64,000 nt of DNA from Fragilaria crotonensis. Its lineage: Eukaryota > Bacillariophyta > Fragilariophyceae > Fragilariales > Fragilariaceae. Each line of letters opens with the position of its first letter. The stretch's first letter is position 1. Below are positions 22,576 through 34,831 of the stretch, one piece after another. The position numbers and the translations under genes were made by a program. Where the stretch lies: assembly GCA_022925895.1 (NCBI GenBank), contig JAKSYS010000106.1, forward strand, positions 1 to 64,000, written 5' to 3'. The notes under the pieces are model-generated. The model was not told the origin of the DNA. It saw nothing but the letters and a program-made list of their open reading frames with translations, and did not search any database.

Positions 22576-23236
22576 ATGTTTCGCCTTACTCTTGTTGCCC
22601 TAGTTTTATCATGTGTGGTCGCCTTTGTGCCGGTCACCCTTCGCGCTGTAAGTCGGATCAGCCAATGTCGTGCTTGCGTTCCCGTTCTCTAGTATCAAAG
22701 CGGAACGATAGCGTGGTTTTGTCGATGCCGTGCCTCTTACGTTCATAGAATCTATTTGCCTCACAATTCCTCTTGCTTGCCAGCCATCATTGATTGCTCG
22801 TCATGTACTTCTCAGTGATGATGAGACCAAGTCTATCCTCCAGCACGGCATCGACTGCGTCGAATCGGAGTGCTCCGTTGATGATGTCGACGACCTCATC
22901 AATACATTGAAGGAACAGCAAGAAGTTCTAAACCAAAGACTTGTCAAGGTTATGAACATGGTGGCTCACTTGCAAGAAGTCAACCAGAAGAATGATCGCA
23001 AGACGGACGAAGTTCGCTCTTTCGTTAAGGATCTCCTCCGTGTTTTCAACCATGAGGTAAGTCGCAGATTGACTTTGTTGTACTACGAGAAATCCCCTCG
23101 TCATTAATTGTCGATTTGCGTTCCGCCATTGCAGAAACCAGCCGCATTCAGCCCACCGGGCTTAGAATACACCAAGGGGCCGTTCGACTCGTATGATGTT
23201 CTCAAACCAAAGCCATGGAAGGGCGACAGCAAGTAA
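22576..23236 (+). CDS. Small plastid-targeted coiled-coil protein, copy 1
   Basis: Three exons (22576-22647, 22784-23056, 23135-23236) give 148 residues. The signal peptide MFRLTLVALVLSCVVA is followed by FVPVTLRA, the diatom plastid AF-type presequence. The mature part has a conserved block (IDCVESECSVDDVDDLINTL), then a Gln/Leu/Asn-rich helix likely to form a coiled coil (KEQQEVLNQRLVKVM), and ends in FDSYDVLKPKPW. A paralogue lies convergent at 23525-24066. I do not recognise the family; the ECSVD cysteine pair and the KPKP tail are its most conserved parts. A structural or assembly role in the plastid is only a guess. Confidence 0.75.
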
Positions 23237-23524
23237 TCCTAAGCTGACGGCGACGAGTGGATTTATCTCCCTTACCCTATTTGGAATTAGCTAGGAATCC
23301 GTTAAGCCAATGAAGCGATGTAGCAAGCCATTTTTGCATCTCCTGGACGACTTCTTTCATGCTCAGCATAGTCCTGTTTGTCGAAACGAATTAGTGTTGT
23401 GCAATCTCTTGTTCTGAAACCAAGACGATGTTGCTGGGTCAAGAGTACTAGGAGCTTTGACATTTGCCTATATAATCGAATAAGCGTTGAACCTTTTAAT
23501 AATGGGATCCATTGTTAACTGCAC

Positions 23525-24066
23525 TTATGGCTTGTATGGCTTGGGCTTCAACGCCTTGTATGCGTCAGTCGGACCACGTCCAACCTCACCGCTGTAACCA
23601 GTCGGATTGATACGGGCGGAAACGGATGCTTTGTGGCCATCCGACTTGGCGAAAACACGCATAATGGCTCGTACAGTCTCTCGGACTTCGTCGCGCCCCT
23701 TGTCCTTCTGGTTCGTAGTCTCCAAGCTCTTGATCATGGCACCGATCTCTTGGATACGCTCATTGAGCTCCTTCTGTTGCCCTTGGAGAAGTACAACGAG
23801 ATCTCCGACCTGGTCGACGGAGCACTCGCCTTCAGAACAATCAACAGCAGTACTGATGAGAGTTTCCAATTCCTCAGTGGACATCAAGTTTACTCGAGTG
23901 GGATGCATTGCCTTGTACGACGGGGCTGTTTGTGAGCGGTGTGCACTGTCTCGCAGCAAAATAAGCACAACCGCCAGCTTTCACTCACCTGCCTCGCGGA
24001 TGGCATGGCTACAAAGGCATAGGATCCCGTCAAGAGAAGAGTGGCGATGAGTGCGACGAAACGCAT
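23525..24066 (-). CDS. Small plastid-targeted coiled-coil protein, copy 2
   Basis: Two exons (23989-24066 and 23525-23911) give 154 residues. The signal peptide MRFVALIATLLLTGSYA is followed by FVAMPSARQ, again a plastid AF motif. The body parallels copy 1 at 22576-23236: VDCSEGECSVDQVGDLVVLL, a QQKELNERIQEIGAMI helix, an ETTNQKDKGRDEVRETVRAIMRVF segment matching copy 1's VNQKNDRKTDEVRSFVKDLLRVF, and a TDAYKALKPKPYKP ending. It lacks copy 1's last intron and has an extra segment before the tail. The acceptor at 23912 (TACAAG) is the only one that keeps frame. The pair is convergent, 288 bases apart, so it arose by inverted duplication or later rearrangement. Confidence 0.75.
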
Positions 24067-25544
24067 GGTAAAGCAGACTAATGCTCAGTAGTAGCACCAA
24101 AGAATCAAACAATTTTTTTTTGTGGGAGAGTCTGGTCAAGCCTCCGCAAGCTTTTTATTGAAAAATGCGAACTCCTCCAATCAATGTGCGAACCCGACCT
24201 GTTGAATCGTTACGTCGAAATCGTCTCGTGTGTTCTTGTTCGGTACTGTGACACAGTTCACGCATGTTACTGGTACGACATAGTTGATACTTGATACTGT
24301 AGTTGCATACATGGAACCTGGAGCAGTACAAGTGTTAAAGATCTACTGTCACTCTGTCACACTGTTACTCGTAATTACTGTAAGGTTAAAAACCATACGG
24401 TAATACGATAGACAGTCCTATATTTTTCTTAGCCTGTCCGTGACCCGTTCCAGTAGTTCTGCGAATCAGAACTCTGGGTCCCGCGACCACGCAAGGAATT
24501 TAAATTATGTTGCCCTGAGTTTCCCTAAGTATTCAAATCTGTTGTGTTGTCAATTTTATTGACAACACAACTTTTACTATGGGATTCATAACTCAAACAC
24601 CACTCAACAAGTGGGATTAAAGCAACATAACTTTTGTGAGACTCCAACTAATGTTGGAGATCTCACCTTCATTTTTCATCTACATTTTAACTTATAATTT
24701 CCACAAACCAAAAACAGTAAAGGCCTTTACTACTTAGTTCTACATCTTCTACATATTTGTAACAACAAATCTACCATCATGGTCCACATCTTCAGGACTC
24801 CTACGCCCAAAGCTGGACGATCCGTCACGTTCGCTTCCTCTCCCGTCAAGTCCGACGGCAGACTTCTAGGTCCTACTAACCTTAAGTCTACCGTCGGCCA
24901 GTACTCGCGTACCGATCACACGAATACTGTCAACAAGTACTCGGAGTACAGTACCTCGTTTCGGTACTGTATTCTGTATTGGAGTCCCCGCACCGTGCCA
25001 CTTCATCCGCATTTGGTAGTACAGTACTCAAAATAAGTACCGAGCACCGAGGTAGGAGTGTACTGTACGGAGCACTCGGGAACTTGTGCCGGATGGCGCA
25101 CGGCGCATGGGGATGGGAATTCCACATGGTGGGCACAAGGCACAAGGTATCAAGGATCAATGGGTATGTTGGGTATGTTTGTACAGTCTACAGTCTTTAC
25201 CATAGATACCGGAAGCGAGTTTACCGTTATACGCTAACTTCCTTTGAGTTTGCGGCATTTCCGCATGCACAACGCGACTATGAGGCCCCGCAACGGAGAG
25301 ATGTAGCAGTCTTCGCTCTAAAGTGCTATCGTCTGTACACGTGGTACTGCTACAATTGTACGGCGCTTGACTACCATGTATGTGCATACTTGTAGTCTTG
25401 TATGCATAGTTGTAGCACACTTATTTGCTGCAAAAGAAGTGAGCGATATTTATCACAAATTCCTTCTGATTCTCATCATACACGCAACGCATCGTTTTTG
25501 GTGGTGCGAAGCAACATCTGTGTGCATACGATCTCTGAGAAGGA
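24067..25544. other. Long intergenic stretch; perfect hairpin at 24541-24571
   Basis: 24541-24571 is a perfect 14-base stem (GTTGTGTTGTCAAT with its complement) around TTT. An AT-rich leader-like segment follows to 24779, where an open frame opens with MVHIFRTPTPKAGRSVTFAS but dissolves into GTAC-rich sequence after about 45 codons. This could be the remnant of a longer gene or element; it is too short to name. From 24,900 to 25,400 the DNA is GTAC-rich without a supported gene. Confidence 0.45.
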
Positions 25545-26726
25545 ATGCAGTACCAGGACAACTTCCAGCCTGTCCAGGTAATCGACGAAATCACTAATGA
25601 CTGCGAACCAGAAGAAGCAACGCCGCAGAATAGACACGAACTGCTTCATCACTGCACACCAATTCCGATCTTGTCTGTTGTCTTGTATCTCATGCTTTGG
25701 GTCGCCAATGCTGAAATGATGCAAGGTGTCGCAAGCGGCACCATGGCTCCGGAAGCCTTTGATCGGCCTGCATTTTTGTCCTGGTTTTCCTACAACTTTA
25801 TGTTACTCAGCTGGATACCGATTGTATGGTACTGTAGAAAAGTCCTCGGGTGCACTGTTGACGAGTATTTGCGAACGTCATGGGCTGGTCCCTCCGGGCT
25901 GGTGTATATGTTGTCGTCATCCTTCGTCATGCAAGTGTTATTGCTTGCTTTGAACATGTTGTGGATTGTCGGCCTAGGGCATATTTCAGTCACGGTTTCG
26001 AATGCCGTTTACCAGCTGCAAGCTGCAGTGACGGTGGGTTTATCAGTTTGGTGCTTAGGGAGTCGCTTCACCGAGGCTGAAGGCGTTGGAATTTTTATCT
26101 CCCTGGTGGGAGTTGTCCTTATTGTAGTCCCGCCATTGGCGGATGAGGCTGCGGACGAGGCCGACGGCAACAATAATGACGTAGTTCTCGGAATTGTTGC
26201 GACACTTCTGTCTGCAGTGATTTGGGCTGTTTATCAAATTGCATGGAGGGTGATAGCGAAAGACAAGCCAGAAATGACGCGGGTTGAAGGGCTTATGGAC
26301 ACCGTTGCTACGTTAGGTGTGATGGGAATTTGTAACTTTTGTCTTGGTTGGCCAGTTTTGTTGGTTGTACATTTCATGGGGATAGAAAGATTCGACTTTC
26401 CATCGCGGAACTTGATTCCCTCGTTGACTCGCAATGGGTTGATCGAGTATGCTTTCGACAACTCACTCGCCGTTGCAATTTTCCTGACCTCGCCGATTGT
26501 CACTGCGATGACAGCTCCGTTGACCATACCCATCGCACTCGTTTGGGATCATTTTTTGCACGGCTCTCCATTCCAGGTTGGTGACTACGATTGGATTGGG
26601 TCGTTGCTGGTCCTGGTTGGAGTTGTGTGGATGGAGCTCAAGATTTCCTTGTCTTGTTTTACAAGGAAACCCCGAACAGAGAATTCGTACAATGCGATGT
26701 TGGACAAAGATTACGTTTACGTGTAA
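25545..26726 (+). CDS. Drug/metabolite-transporter (DMT) superfamily permease
   Basis: A single exon of 393 residues starting at the first ATG. About ten hydrophobic helices arranged as two EamA-like halves are visible. The first half ends GLGHISVTVSNAVYQLQAAVTVGLSVWCLGSRFTEAEGVGIFISLVGVVLIVVPP, the usual DMT signature in which a short helix pair precedes a glycine-rich helix; the equivalent in the second half is the IPIALVWDHFLHGSPF to LLVLVGVVWMELK part. The family includes nucleotide-sugar, triose-phosphate and SLC35F carriers. The pattern is nearest to SLC35F/THI74-like members, but the substrate is not evident. A hydrophilic N-terminus without signal peptide suggests direct insertion in the ER-Golgi system. 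Confidence 0.8.
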   Translation: MQYQDNFQPVQVIDEITNDCEPEEATPQNRHELLHHCTPIPILSVVLYLMLWVANAEMMQGVASGTMAPEAFDRPAFLSWFSYNFMLLSWIPIVWYCRKVLGCTVDEYLRTSWAGPSGLVYMLSSSFVMQVLLLALNMLWIVGLGHISVTVSNAVYQLQAAVTVGLSVWCLGSRFTEAEGVGIFISLVGVVLIVVPPLADEAADEADGNNNDVVLGIVATLLSAVIWAVYQIAWRVIAKDKPEMTRVEGLMDTVATLGVMGICNFCLGWPVLLVVHFMGIERFDFPSRNLIPSLTRNGLIEYAFDNSLAVAIFLTSPIVTAMTAPLTIPIALVWDHFLHGSPFQVGDYDWIGSLLVLVGVVWMELKISLSCFTRKPRTENSYNAMLDKDYVYV

Positions 26727-27028
26727 AGGAAACTTTCTTCAATGTGCTGCGAAGTGTTTCATGGTCACATAGCAAGGGTTCCCATATCCACGGCAAAATT
26801 GCATTTGAGCCATCAACGACTCCCTCGGTACTTCGCGCTTTCCTGGGTGGAATTGACTTCCCCTACCGTTAGTCTAGAATCCGATCGACCAACCATTTTA
26901 ATATTCCAATTTCAGACCAAAGCCTATTTCGAGACTGATGGATCCCCTTGCGACAGGCGTTAATTAGAGGCCTGGCAGATTCCCAGCGCATATGCAGGAA
27001 TGATGGTCGACGCTTACGTAGTTTTAAA

Positions 27029-30000
27029 CTAAACTACGTGTAAAGGTTGATTTGACGCGGTGAAGTAGATGGATTGATCAGAAGACTCGCCGGGTTCTTC
27101 AGGAATCACAGCAGGGTGTGCCTCAGCTAGAGACAATCTTTCTGCAATTCTCTTGAGGGAGGCCTTCACTTCATCAGTTACCGCGTCTGGTTCATTGCGT
27201 CGATAACTCAAAGGCTCGACCATAGCTGCAGTCAAGACTGGTTGGCGATACAATTTGCGATCAAACAGTGTTCGGCGCTCGTCAAGAGACGGTGCAGTAC
27301 CGCTGCCGTCACGTTTCACCGTCTGCATCGCCTTCATGTTGGACACGCGATCACGTTCCACTGCACGTTCCAAGGAAAGCTGGCGAGCGGCTTCCCCAAA
27401 GTTACGTCGGAAGTATCGTGAAACCCAGATGGTGATAAAAGGCAAAGGCATGAGCATCAGCGGCTCGTAAAAACACTGCCGTATGACACAGTAGCCAAGT
27501 AAAGTCATTTGACTGCAAAGTAAACCAAAGAGCATGTAGCCACAGGCGTCTGGGAACATAGCTCCTCCTGATTCATACAAGGGTATGTAGACGTATAGCG
27601 CTTGCTTTTTGTAGACCATCAGGGACCCAACAAAGTAAATAGCCCCAAAGGGCAAGATGATCGGACAAATACCTAAAAAGCAATACCGTCAGGTTGGGAT
27701 TTGAATTGGTGTTAACTCTGATTCAGAACCAAACTTACATGCATACGTGAAGCAAATGACGATGACAAGGAGCTGAGATGGGTACTCCCAACCGTACAAC
27801 AGATTCTCCCTCCGGAATACGAAATCCATTTCCCGTTGCGTCACCTTGTCTTTCGAAAACAGACCACGGAGAAACAACATTCTTGAGAGAGCGCCAACGC
27901 GGAGCACGATGATGGGCAGACCCGCAAGGATTTTTGTTATTAGCAAACTGATAAAATACCCAACAACTTTAGGAAGACTCCGTCCAAGAATCTCAAGGAT
28001 ATTTCCAGGGTGGTCCAGAACATCAGCGACAGACTCCCAAAATGATCCAGCTGTGACTGTGAGATAGATATTGGCCAGCTGATAGTAAAAATAGCGGCCA
28101 AGCATACTGCGCTGCACATCAGATACAGTCTTCCGATGCTCGTAGTTGATGGCAATCTGTTCAAAGAGAATTGGCAACAACATAATTAAACCCAACAGTG
28201 CGATGACAGGAAGATACCCATTTATGAACGAAGTGAAGCTCCCGCCTTCAATGGTTAAAACCCAATCCATTCCGGGTATTCTTGCAACTTGTTCAGCAGT
28301 GGCAAAAGCCTGAATCGCAGTGAGCGGAATCGACCAAAGCACGATACCGAACGACAAGAAAATGTTCGAAAATATCTCGCGTCGCTGCAACATCTTCTCG
28401 AGTCTATGCGCACTCTTCCACCGGATATCTCGTGGTTCTGGCGCAACCGTTGTTTTTAGCACGTTTGGTTTATGAGTGAGCGGTGTCGAGGCTGCTGTGG
28501 CGACCGACGTCAAATCAAGAAACGTGACGAAGCCAGTGCTTGACATCGTGGTTCCAACAACGTTGGCGTAAAACAAGTCTATACAGAGGGTGTTAGACTC
28601 AGCAGCAAGGCACTTGCGCACACAGCATCACGGCTGTACCTACCAAGTTGGTGGCTTACGTATTTCAAGACGGCCACCAAAAAGTCGAGGCCCAAGCGAC
28701 CAGTCAGCCTTCTGAAGAAATTTCCCTGTCGAGAATTAGGATGGAGAAGGTGCTTCCCAACCGATGTTGCGTACATCTCAGACTCCTATACGATATTGAG
28801 CAAAGGGCATGCGATGCTTTTTCAATCGACATAGGCGCAGTAACTTACCAAATGGTCTGAAGTCACAAGACGAGTACCTCGATCAGAATCAACACTCCGT
28901 GACCAACCAATATCACTTGGGAGCGACGCAAAACTTGCCACCGCTTCGACATACTCTCCTTCCACGCACTCTCCCTCGACTCCTGATGGGACAACACACT
29001 TGCGTTTGGCCTTCCGATAGCCAGACGGCGCCCCTCTCTTGGCTCCGAAGGATCCGTACCTGCTGGTCATGTTCTCGACTCGGAAACCAAAATCTGAACC
29101 GAAAGGCGACGCATCAGACGGCGATCTGAGACCATTGTCATCTATCGATTCGTCCATGATCATAGTGGCAGCATTCGCGGCAGCATCGACGGCGTTAATA
29201 AGCCACTTGCCTCGCCCATTCGGGGGGCTCGCCCCAGTTTCTGCGACAATCTCACGCTGTTTCTGCAAGAGTTGGACTTTTCTGTTACAAATTGCGACGT
29301 CCATGGTATAACAAGAAATTGAATCGACTATGCTACCAGGTGGCGGATACACGCCGTTTTCGCCTACCATGTGAACAACTCTGATGCATTGGACGACAGG
29401 ATTAGAAAGGTGTGATTCGGGAATGAGAACAAAACGCTGAGGATCATCTTACCCGTCTGCTCCCCCGCAAAAGAAGTGCTTAATCGAATAGAGGGAAAAT
29501 TCTATTTCAATGCTCAGAAAATTCGATTTGAACTGCCCCATAATGTGAGTTGGACGCTTTCCGGTGGCATGATAGTAAGCAATAGCTTTCTCCAGGCGTT
29601 TGACAACCCGAAGTTGTTTTCGAACATAATCTTCGAGTACGGGCAAGTTCAGAATGACTGACGCTGAATGCACCTTGTTTGGGAAGAGCCTATCAAAGTA
29701 TTCAAAAAGCGCCTTGTCCGACCGCAATTCTTGTGGAATATTCTCTATCATGAGAGAAAAGTGATGCTGCGGGTTTACATTTTTCTCACCGCGCCCCAAA
29801 AAATCCATTCTAAGCTCCATCCAATGCGAAAACTCTTGTTTCATGACGAAATATGTAAAGGCAGAAAAGAGATAGATAAAAAATATTGGGATCATCATGC
29901 GCCAGCTGCCGGTTTTAACATTTGTCATGGATACATGGTACCAACCACTTGCTCCATTGCTGCCAGTTGCGTAGGTTGGTGCAAGTATCACGAGAGCCCA

Positions 30001-30518
30001 AAACGTCGACACAGCTGAGGAAGAGATCAAGGGTTAAGTCAACGACTGCACCAGGGAGTTGAAGGGCCGTAACAGGAGTGAATCACGCAAGACCACTCAC
30101 CTGTAATTCGAACACACATACGAATAAATCGCAAAAAGAAATACGCATCCAACCCTGCCGTTTTCCGTACTGTCAACCATGATACACCGAAGACTGGCGC
30201 CACCCAGTCGAGAGGCATGTACGAGTCAAAAGGAAGGTTCTGTATCCCCGAAGCTGGTCGCTCCAATGACTCGGGTGTGTATAGCTTTCGAGCGGCATAT
30301 ACCGAAGGTATTATGCGCCGAAGGATTTCGTAACTCGCAAGAAGAAATACAAAGATAATTGCGTTGAAATACAGTGATGACATGACAGCATGTACCGAGA
30401 CATCCGATGCTGGTCTTAGTTGTGAAGTAAATTCATCTGCTTGATCGAAGGTACTGTTCCAGAAGTAAGTATAGTTACTCCACAGGCCGAGGGCCCGCTC
30501 GTTCACAGGATGGTCCAT
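27029..30518 (-). CDS. OSCA/CSC1/TMEM63-type mechanosensitive cation channel
   Basis: Six exons (30101-30518, 29453-30014, 28849-29380, 28644-28785, 27739-28578, 27029-27672) join in frame to 1045 residues. Order of parts: N-terminal helices with the LDAYFFLRFIRMC stretch; a cytosolic RRM-like loop (MIENIPQELRSDKALFEYFDRLFP ... VEDYV-like coil); then FVTFLDLTSVATAAS ... VAPEPRDIRW, the family's WAPEPRDVxW signature; then the pore-forming helices. The family makes osmosensitive, mechanically gated Ca2+-permeable channels at the plasma membrane or endomembranes. Exon 3 adds a Ser/Gly-rich insertion of about 180 residues into the cytosolic loop. Introns are 65-86 bases; the start of exon 4 could be 28785 or 28776. 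Confidence 0.88.
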
Positions 30519-31149
30519 GGTTGACTTACAAGTAGTTACAAACTACTGCAAGTATGAAATATCAGTTCCAATCGCGCTCCAACAAGAGAGCACCAGAACA
30601 TGAAGATGAGGTTGCGATGTTGATCCTCAGGAGAGGCAACGGACCGATGAGAACGGAAACGCTGTGTAATAAGCAATGGCCACAAGTTCGCTGCGACTCA
30701 AGAGTCAATCGGCCGCTTGATTAGAGCGATGAGAATTCAAGCGCTGGAGTTTACATCACCAATGATAACTCACCTAACTGTCACCGTGTTGTTTTGGCGA
30801 GGTCGTCTTGCGCCCGCCGTCAACTTTCACGGAGTATTGTCGTACTGTAGTACAGTAGAACAATAATATGGAGTATGGAGGTATGGAGTGTACTCGAGTA
30901 CAAGCATAAACATAGTATTTGGACGAATTAATTTACGACAGTCCCTGGACAGACCACGAAACGAGCATATACATCATATTCGTTCACTAAGATCGATCAT
31001 TTCACTCAGTAGAGAGACGTACAGTACGGCACACTGAAATAGATGGGGTTATCGTAGCTCGTTTTTGATAACGAGCTTGTGTTCAAAAGATGGCGCGACT
31101 TAAATTTTCGTGTATTTTTGGCTCGCCTTAATTTTAGTTTCGTAATTTA
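30519..31149. other. Intergenic stretch upstream of the channel gene and the pogo-like element
   Basis: No gene is supported. A GTAC-rich stretch lies at 30830-30900 and a 7-base stem (GCTCGTT/AACGAGC) at 31055-31074. I found no convincing terminal inverted repeat of the transposase element at 31150 in here. Confidence 0.5.
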
Positions 31150-33848
31150 ATGGCTCATTTCTGCAACATGTCAAACAATAGAAAGCAAGACGGCAGCAAT
31201 TCTGTGACCCCATCAGGAGTTCTTGGTAGGCCGCCAACGCAATACACGGTTGAAGATGTGGTCAAATTGGTACGTTTTTCATATCTAGCAACTATGACAA
31301 AGATTGGCATGGTGGATGCCAAAAGCACTTGACCAAAATTCACTTCGTCTGCCTCCGATAGATTTTTTTCTACGGCAATTTTGTACTAACTAATTAAATC
31401 GCATCGGCCATCCCACAAACTCAACACAGGTGATTGTCAATGGCATAGCAATAGACCAAGCCATTTGGGGTTGCTTGTCGGCTGCATGGAATTGTACCAT
31501 GGAGTACAGTTTACTCTCGTGTGAAGGCTAGGAGGGAAAGCGGTACCTACGATGCTCTTCTTAGAGAAGCAGCAGAGAAGAGAGTTGGTCTTATCATAGA
31601 TATTACCCACGACAAATACGATGACGACTCCATAAACGTATCACCTGTCACAATGAGTACCAATCTATCCTCCTGCCGCAGCATGGCAAGCTCATCACTT
31701 TTATCAACGTCAGCACAATCGACCAGAAAGAAAACCCGATTGACCCCGAGACAAGCCAGTGCCGCCAAACTTGAAGCCAAACGATTGAAGACGGACTATG
31801 ATGGAAGGTACAAGGAGGCATTTAAGGATGCCACAAACCTTGTCGCAGCTTCCAGGAGTGAAGGCGGCAAGGGCAAACCAGTTCAGAGCATATGCAACAG
31901 ACTGAATACAGAGTATAATCTTGGTGTTGATGGGAAGAGATTGGCACGAAGTACCGTGTATCAAGCTGCAAAGGATGGTCTCGCTGGTACCAGCCCGAAG
32001 AAGATGGGACCGGAACCAGCTATTCCTGTCAAGTTCTTGAAGGTTGTGGCGACACATGCCGAAGTATGCCAGGTTGGAGACGGTGAGGTAAGGGGCCGTG
32101 ATCTAAAGATCAAGATTGGGGCATCGATTGTGGGAACAGAGCATGAGGCTGCATTTAAAGTGGAATTGGTTTGGAGAAAGGTTCGCAACAAATTTCCCGA
32201 AGCTCTCCAAGCAGCAAACAAGGTCTGTGTCGAGGATGCACGAGCGCAATGGACAACATTTGACAACTTAGACCAGTGGTTCGATGATGTTAAGAAGGAC
32301 TTGATTACAACAGGGCTTGTGGACGATGAAATTGTTCTGGACGGCGACGGAAAAGTGGTGTCAGAGGTTCGCTTCAGAAAGGATTCGCAACGACGCATCA
32401 TCAACATGGATGAGACTCACCATAATTTAGCTATTACTGGAGATAGGGGAGGATCTCGTGCTGTATCGTATCACAACCCAGCATTTCAGAGAGGTGCAGT
32501 GAGAGGAGTGAAGTCTGGACGACACGTTACAGGGGTGTATGCCACAAACGCTGAAGGAGAAGCTTTACCTCCATTCTATATCTTCGATTCCACTGCAAAG
32601 ACCGATGAGAACTTTCGGGTCAAGGTGGATTGGCTTGTGGGTCTTCCTTCGATTGAAGGGAGGTTTGGCTGCCCAACTCGTATTGAATCTGACAGCTTCT
32701 ATGCAGTGCGATCGCGAGGTTCCATGGACAAAGAATTGCTGAATGATTATATTGAATCGGTCATCGTTCCATTGTATCCGAACATGCACAAGACGGCAGT
32801 GTTCGATGCGAACACAGGGCGGCTTAATCAAGGCCCAGTTATCTTAAAGCTTGACGCGGGACCAGGAAGAATTGTGTCGTCAGAAGTTGTCTTGGCAAAG
32901 CGGGAGGAGTTGTTCGAACGTGGATTGATCATCATAATGGGCTTACCTAATGCAACAAGCGTCCAGCAGGAAATGGACGCTTTGTATGGCCCATTCAAGG
33001 CTGCCACATACGCTCGGGGAGAGAAGGTGTTACAACAGAAGATGAAACAGCGGGGACTTGCAAGAAGAAACGGCCAGCAGCTTTCATCAGCCGTTCTTAA
33101 CCTTGACTTCAGTGATCTTGCCACCATCGTCAATGGCACAGCTACCGATTCCATTTCTGACAAGCCATTTGATCTCCACTTCAACAAAGAGAAGATCCTT
33201 TGGTCGTGGGCAAAAATAGGATTTGTTCCTTTTACAAGAAGTTGTTTGATGAACAGAAGAGTGAGAAAGGAGCTCGGACAAAACACACGCGACGAGGCAT
33301 TGGAAAACTTACAATTACGTTATGATATCTTGGTTGACGAAGTTGAAGAACAGGGATTCAACCCTGGGATTTTTGATGCGTCGATTCCAGTGGCAAAACA
33401 TGTGCAAAGGGCGGAGACGGAGGCAGAACAAGAATCGCAACTGCTTACAAATGGGATGGCCTTCTCTGCTTCTGGACATTGGAACCACTGTAAGTCTCGA
33501 ATTGGAAATGCAGGAGTGACAATTCGAGCGCAAAAAGAGCAGCTTCGGATTAATGAAGCTGCAAGGCTGAAGGTGGCCGACAAAAAGAATGAGGCAACAT
33601 TAAAGGTATTAGACAAGGCACAGACAGCGCTGATCAAGTTCGAATTCGACGCAGCTTCACTTACCGACAAGGATTGGGGTGATGTTATCAGGTGGGTATT
33701 GCCAAAGGCGAATGTGGAGTTCCGTCTCAAGGACCTCAAAAAGCGAGAACAAATTCTCGCGAAGCTTGCGACATTAGTACCCCACGCGTGGACCACTTAT
33801 ATTCCTCGAAGAGAGGTAGTCCCCATCATACCAGTGGCACCAGTGTAG
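31150..33848 (+). CDS. Pogo-like (DDE_1) transposase, open reading frame intact
   Basis: Two exons are predicted: 31150-31269 and 31455-33848, with donor GTACGT and a 185-base intron. Across the junction lies a helix-turn-helix of psq type (LHGIVPWSTVYSRVKARR). The core carries the DDE_1 triad in order: MDETHHN; LKLDAGPGR; and LPNATSVQQEMDALYGPFK, which matches the 'LPxxTSxxQPxDxxxxxxFK' box of the pogo/Tigger group. No in-frame stop interrupts exon 2, so it may be young or still active. This is a cut-and-paste DNA transposon of the Tc1/mariner superfamily. Terminal repeats and the TA target duplication were not located by eye. Confidence 0.82.
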
Positions 33849-34831
33849 TAAAGGTTATCATTGTGATGTTGAATGATCAATGGACTACTTGTGTGATTGT
33901 GACCACTCTCGAATCCAGCGTTCTGCTCAAACGGGACTTTATCCACGAACTGTACCAAAAATTTTGAAGAGCAAATAAACAGGAATCGATGACCTTAAAA
34001 ATTAGATATCAAATTTCTAAGACGACAGACTTCTAGCTGATCCCTTCCCAATGAACATCTTAGTGCAATGTTAGAGTTGAAGATCAACGGATTCATGAAA
34101 GGGATTCAATTCGCTACACTAGTGACTCACCTGTCCAGTTACTATGCTTAACAATATCGAAAATTTATTTATTCCTTTTATTATATCTTCATCATTTTAC
34201 ACCGCATAATGAGTCTGAATAGCTAGAAAGCATGCTCACCATCACAGCTATATTATATAACTCTGTAGAAAATGGATAAGAAGTGCGCCGTCCATGTGAA
34301 TCTTTTCTCCAATCCAGAGACTATGTTTATGCCTGTACTACATTAGAGAGTAACCTGCTTAAATACCGGGACCGGAGAGAACACCCGTGCTCTAGTGAGT
34401 AGTGATGCCTCTATGCACTGTTCTGTTGGACGTATACAAGAACACGGAGTTGTGCTACTGACTACCCCAGTACGAATAGCACTATGACACCCAAGGAACC
34501 AAGCTCAAAAAAAAAAGACAGCGCACATCCTCGCATATGTACACGTTATGCTTTATGCTTTATGCCCAGAGGGGTGTGCTAATTTAAGGTTTAAGGTGAC
34601 CAGGCCGATGCCTCTACTACTGTAACTATAGTAGCAGCTCCTCAATTAGTTGATAATATAGGCACTTTTTTGGACCTTCAAAAAGGTAGTGCAATGCGGT
34701 GGGGTGTATCATAAATAGGATAATCGTGGCGTAGAATACAGGTGCATATTGAAAGCGTAAAAAAGTAAAAAGGCATTAGGCATTAGGTGTAGGGCGTATT
34801 ATCTACTCGAGACGACGGTCCTCCATCTTGC
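33849..34831. other. Intergenic stretch between transposase and SCC3 3' end
   Basis: No gene is supported. The sequence is AT-rich to about 34300 and may include the right end of the pogo-like element. Short tandem words occur near 34545-34565 (ATGCTTT) and 34770-34786 (GGCATTA). Confidence 0.5.

Noticed and set aside
24430-25036. Possible long-terminal-repeat-like segment and following open frame
   Set aside because: There is no pair of direct repeats and no recognisable element protein; too little for any retroelement call.
31040-34750. Terminal inverted repeats for the pogo-like element
   Set aside because: No complementary pair starting next to TA could be found by eye on both sides; boundaries left open.
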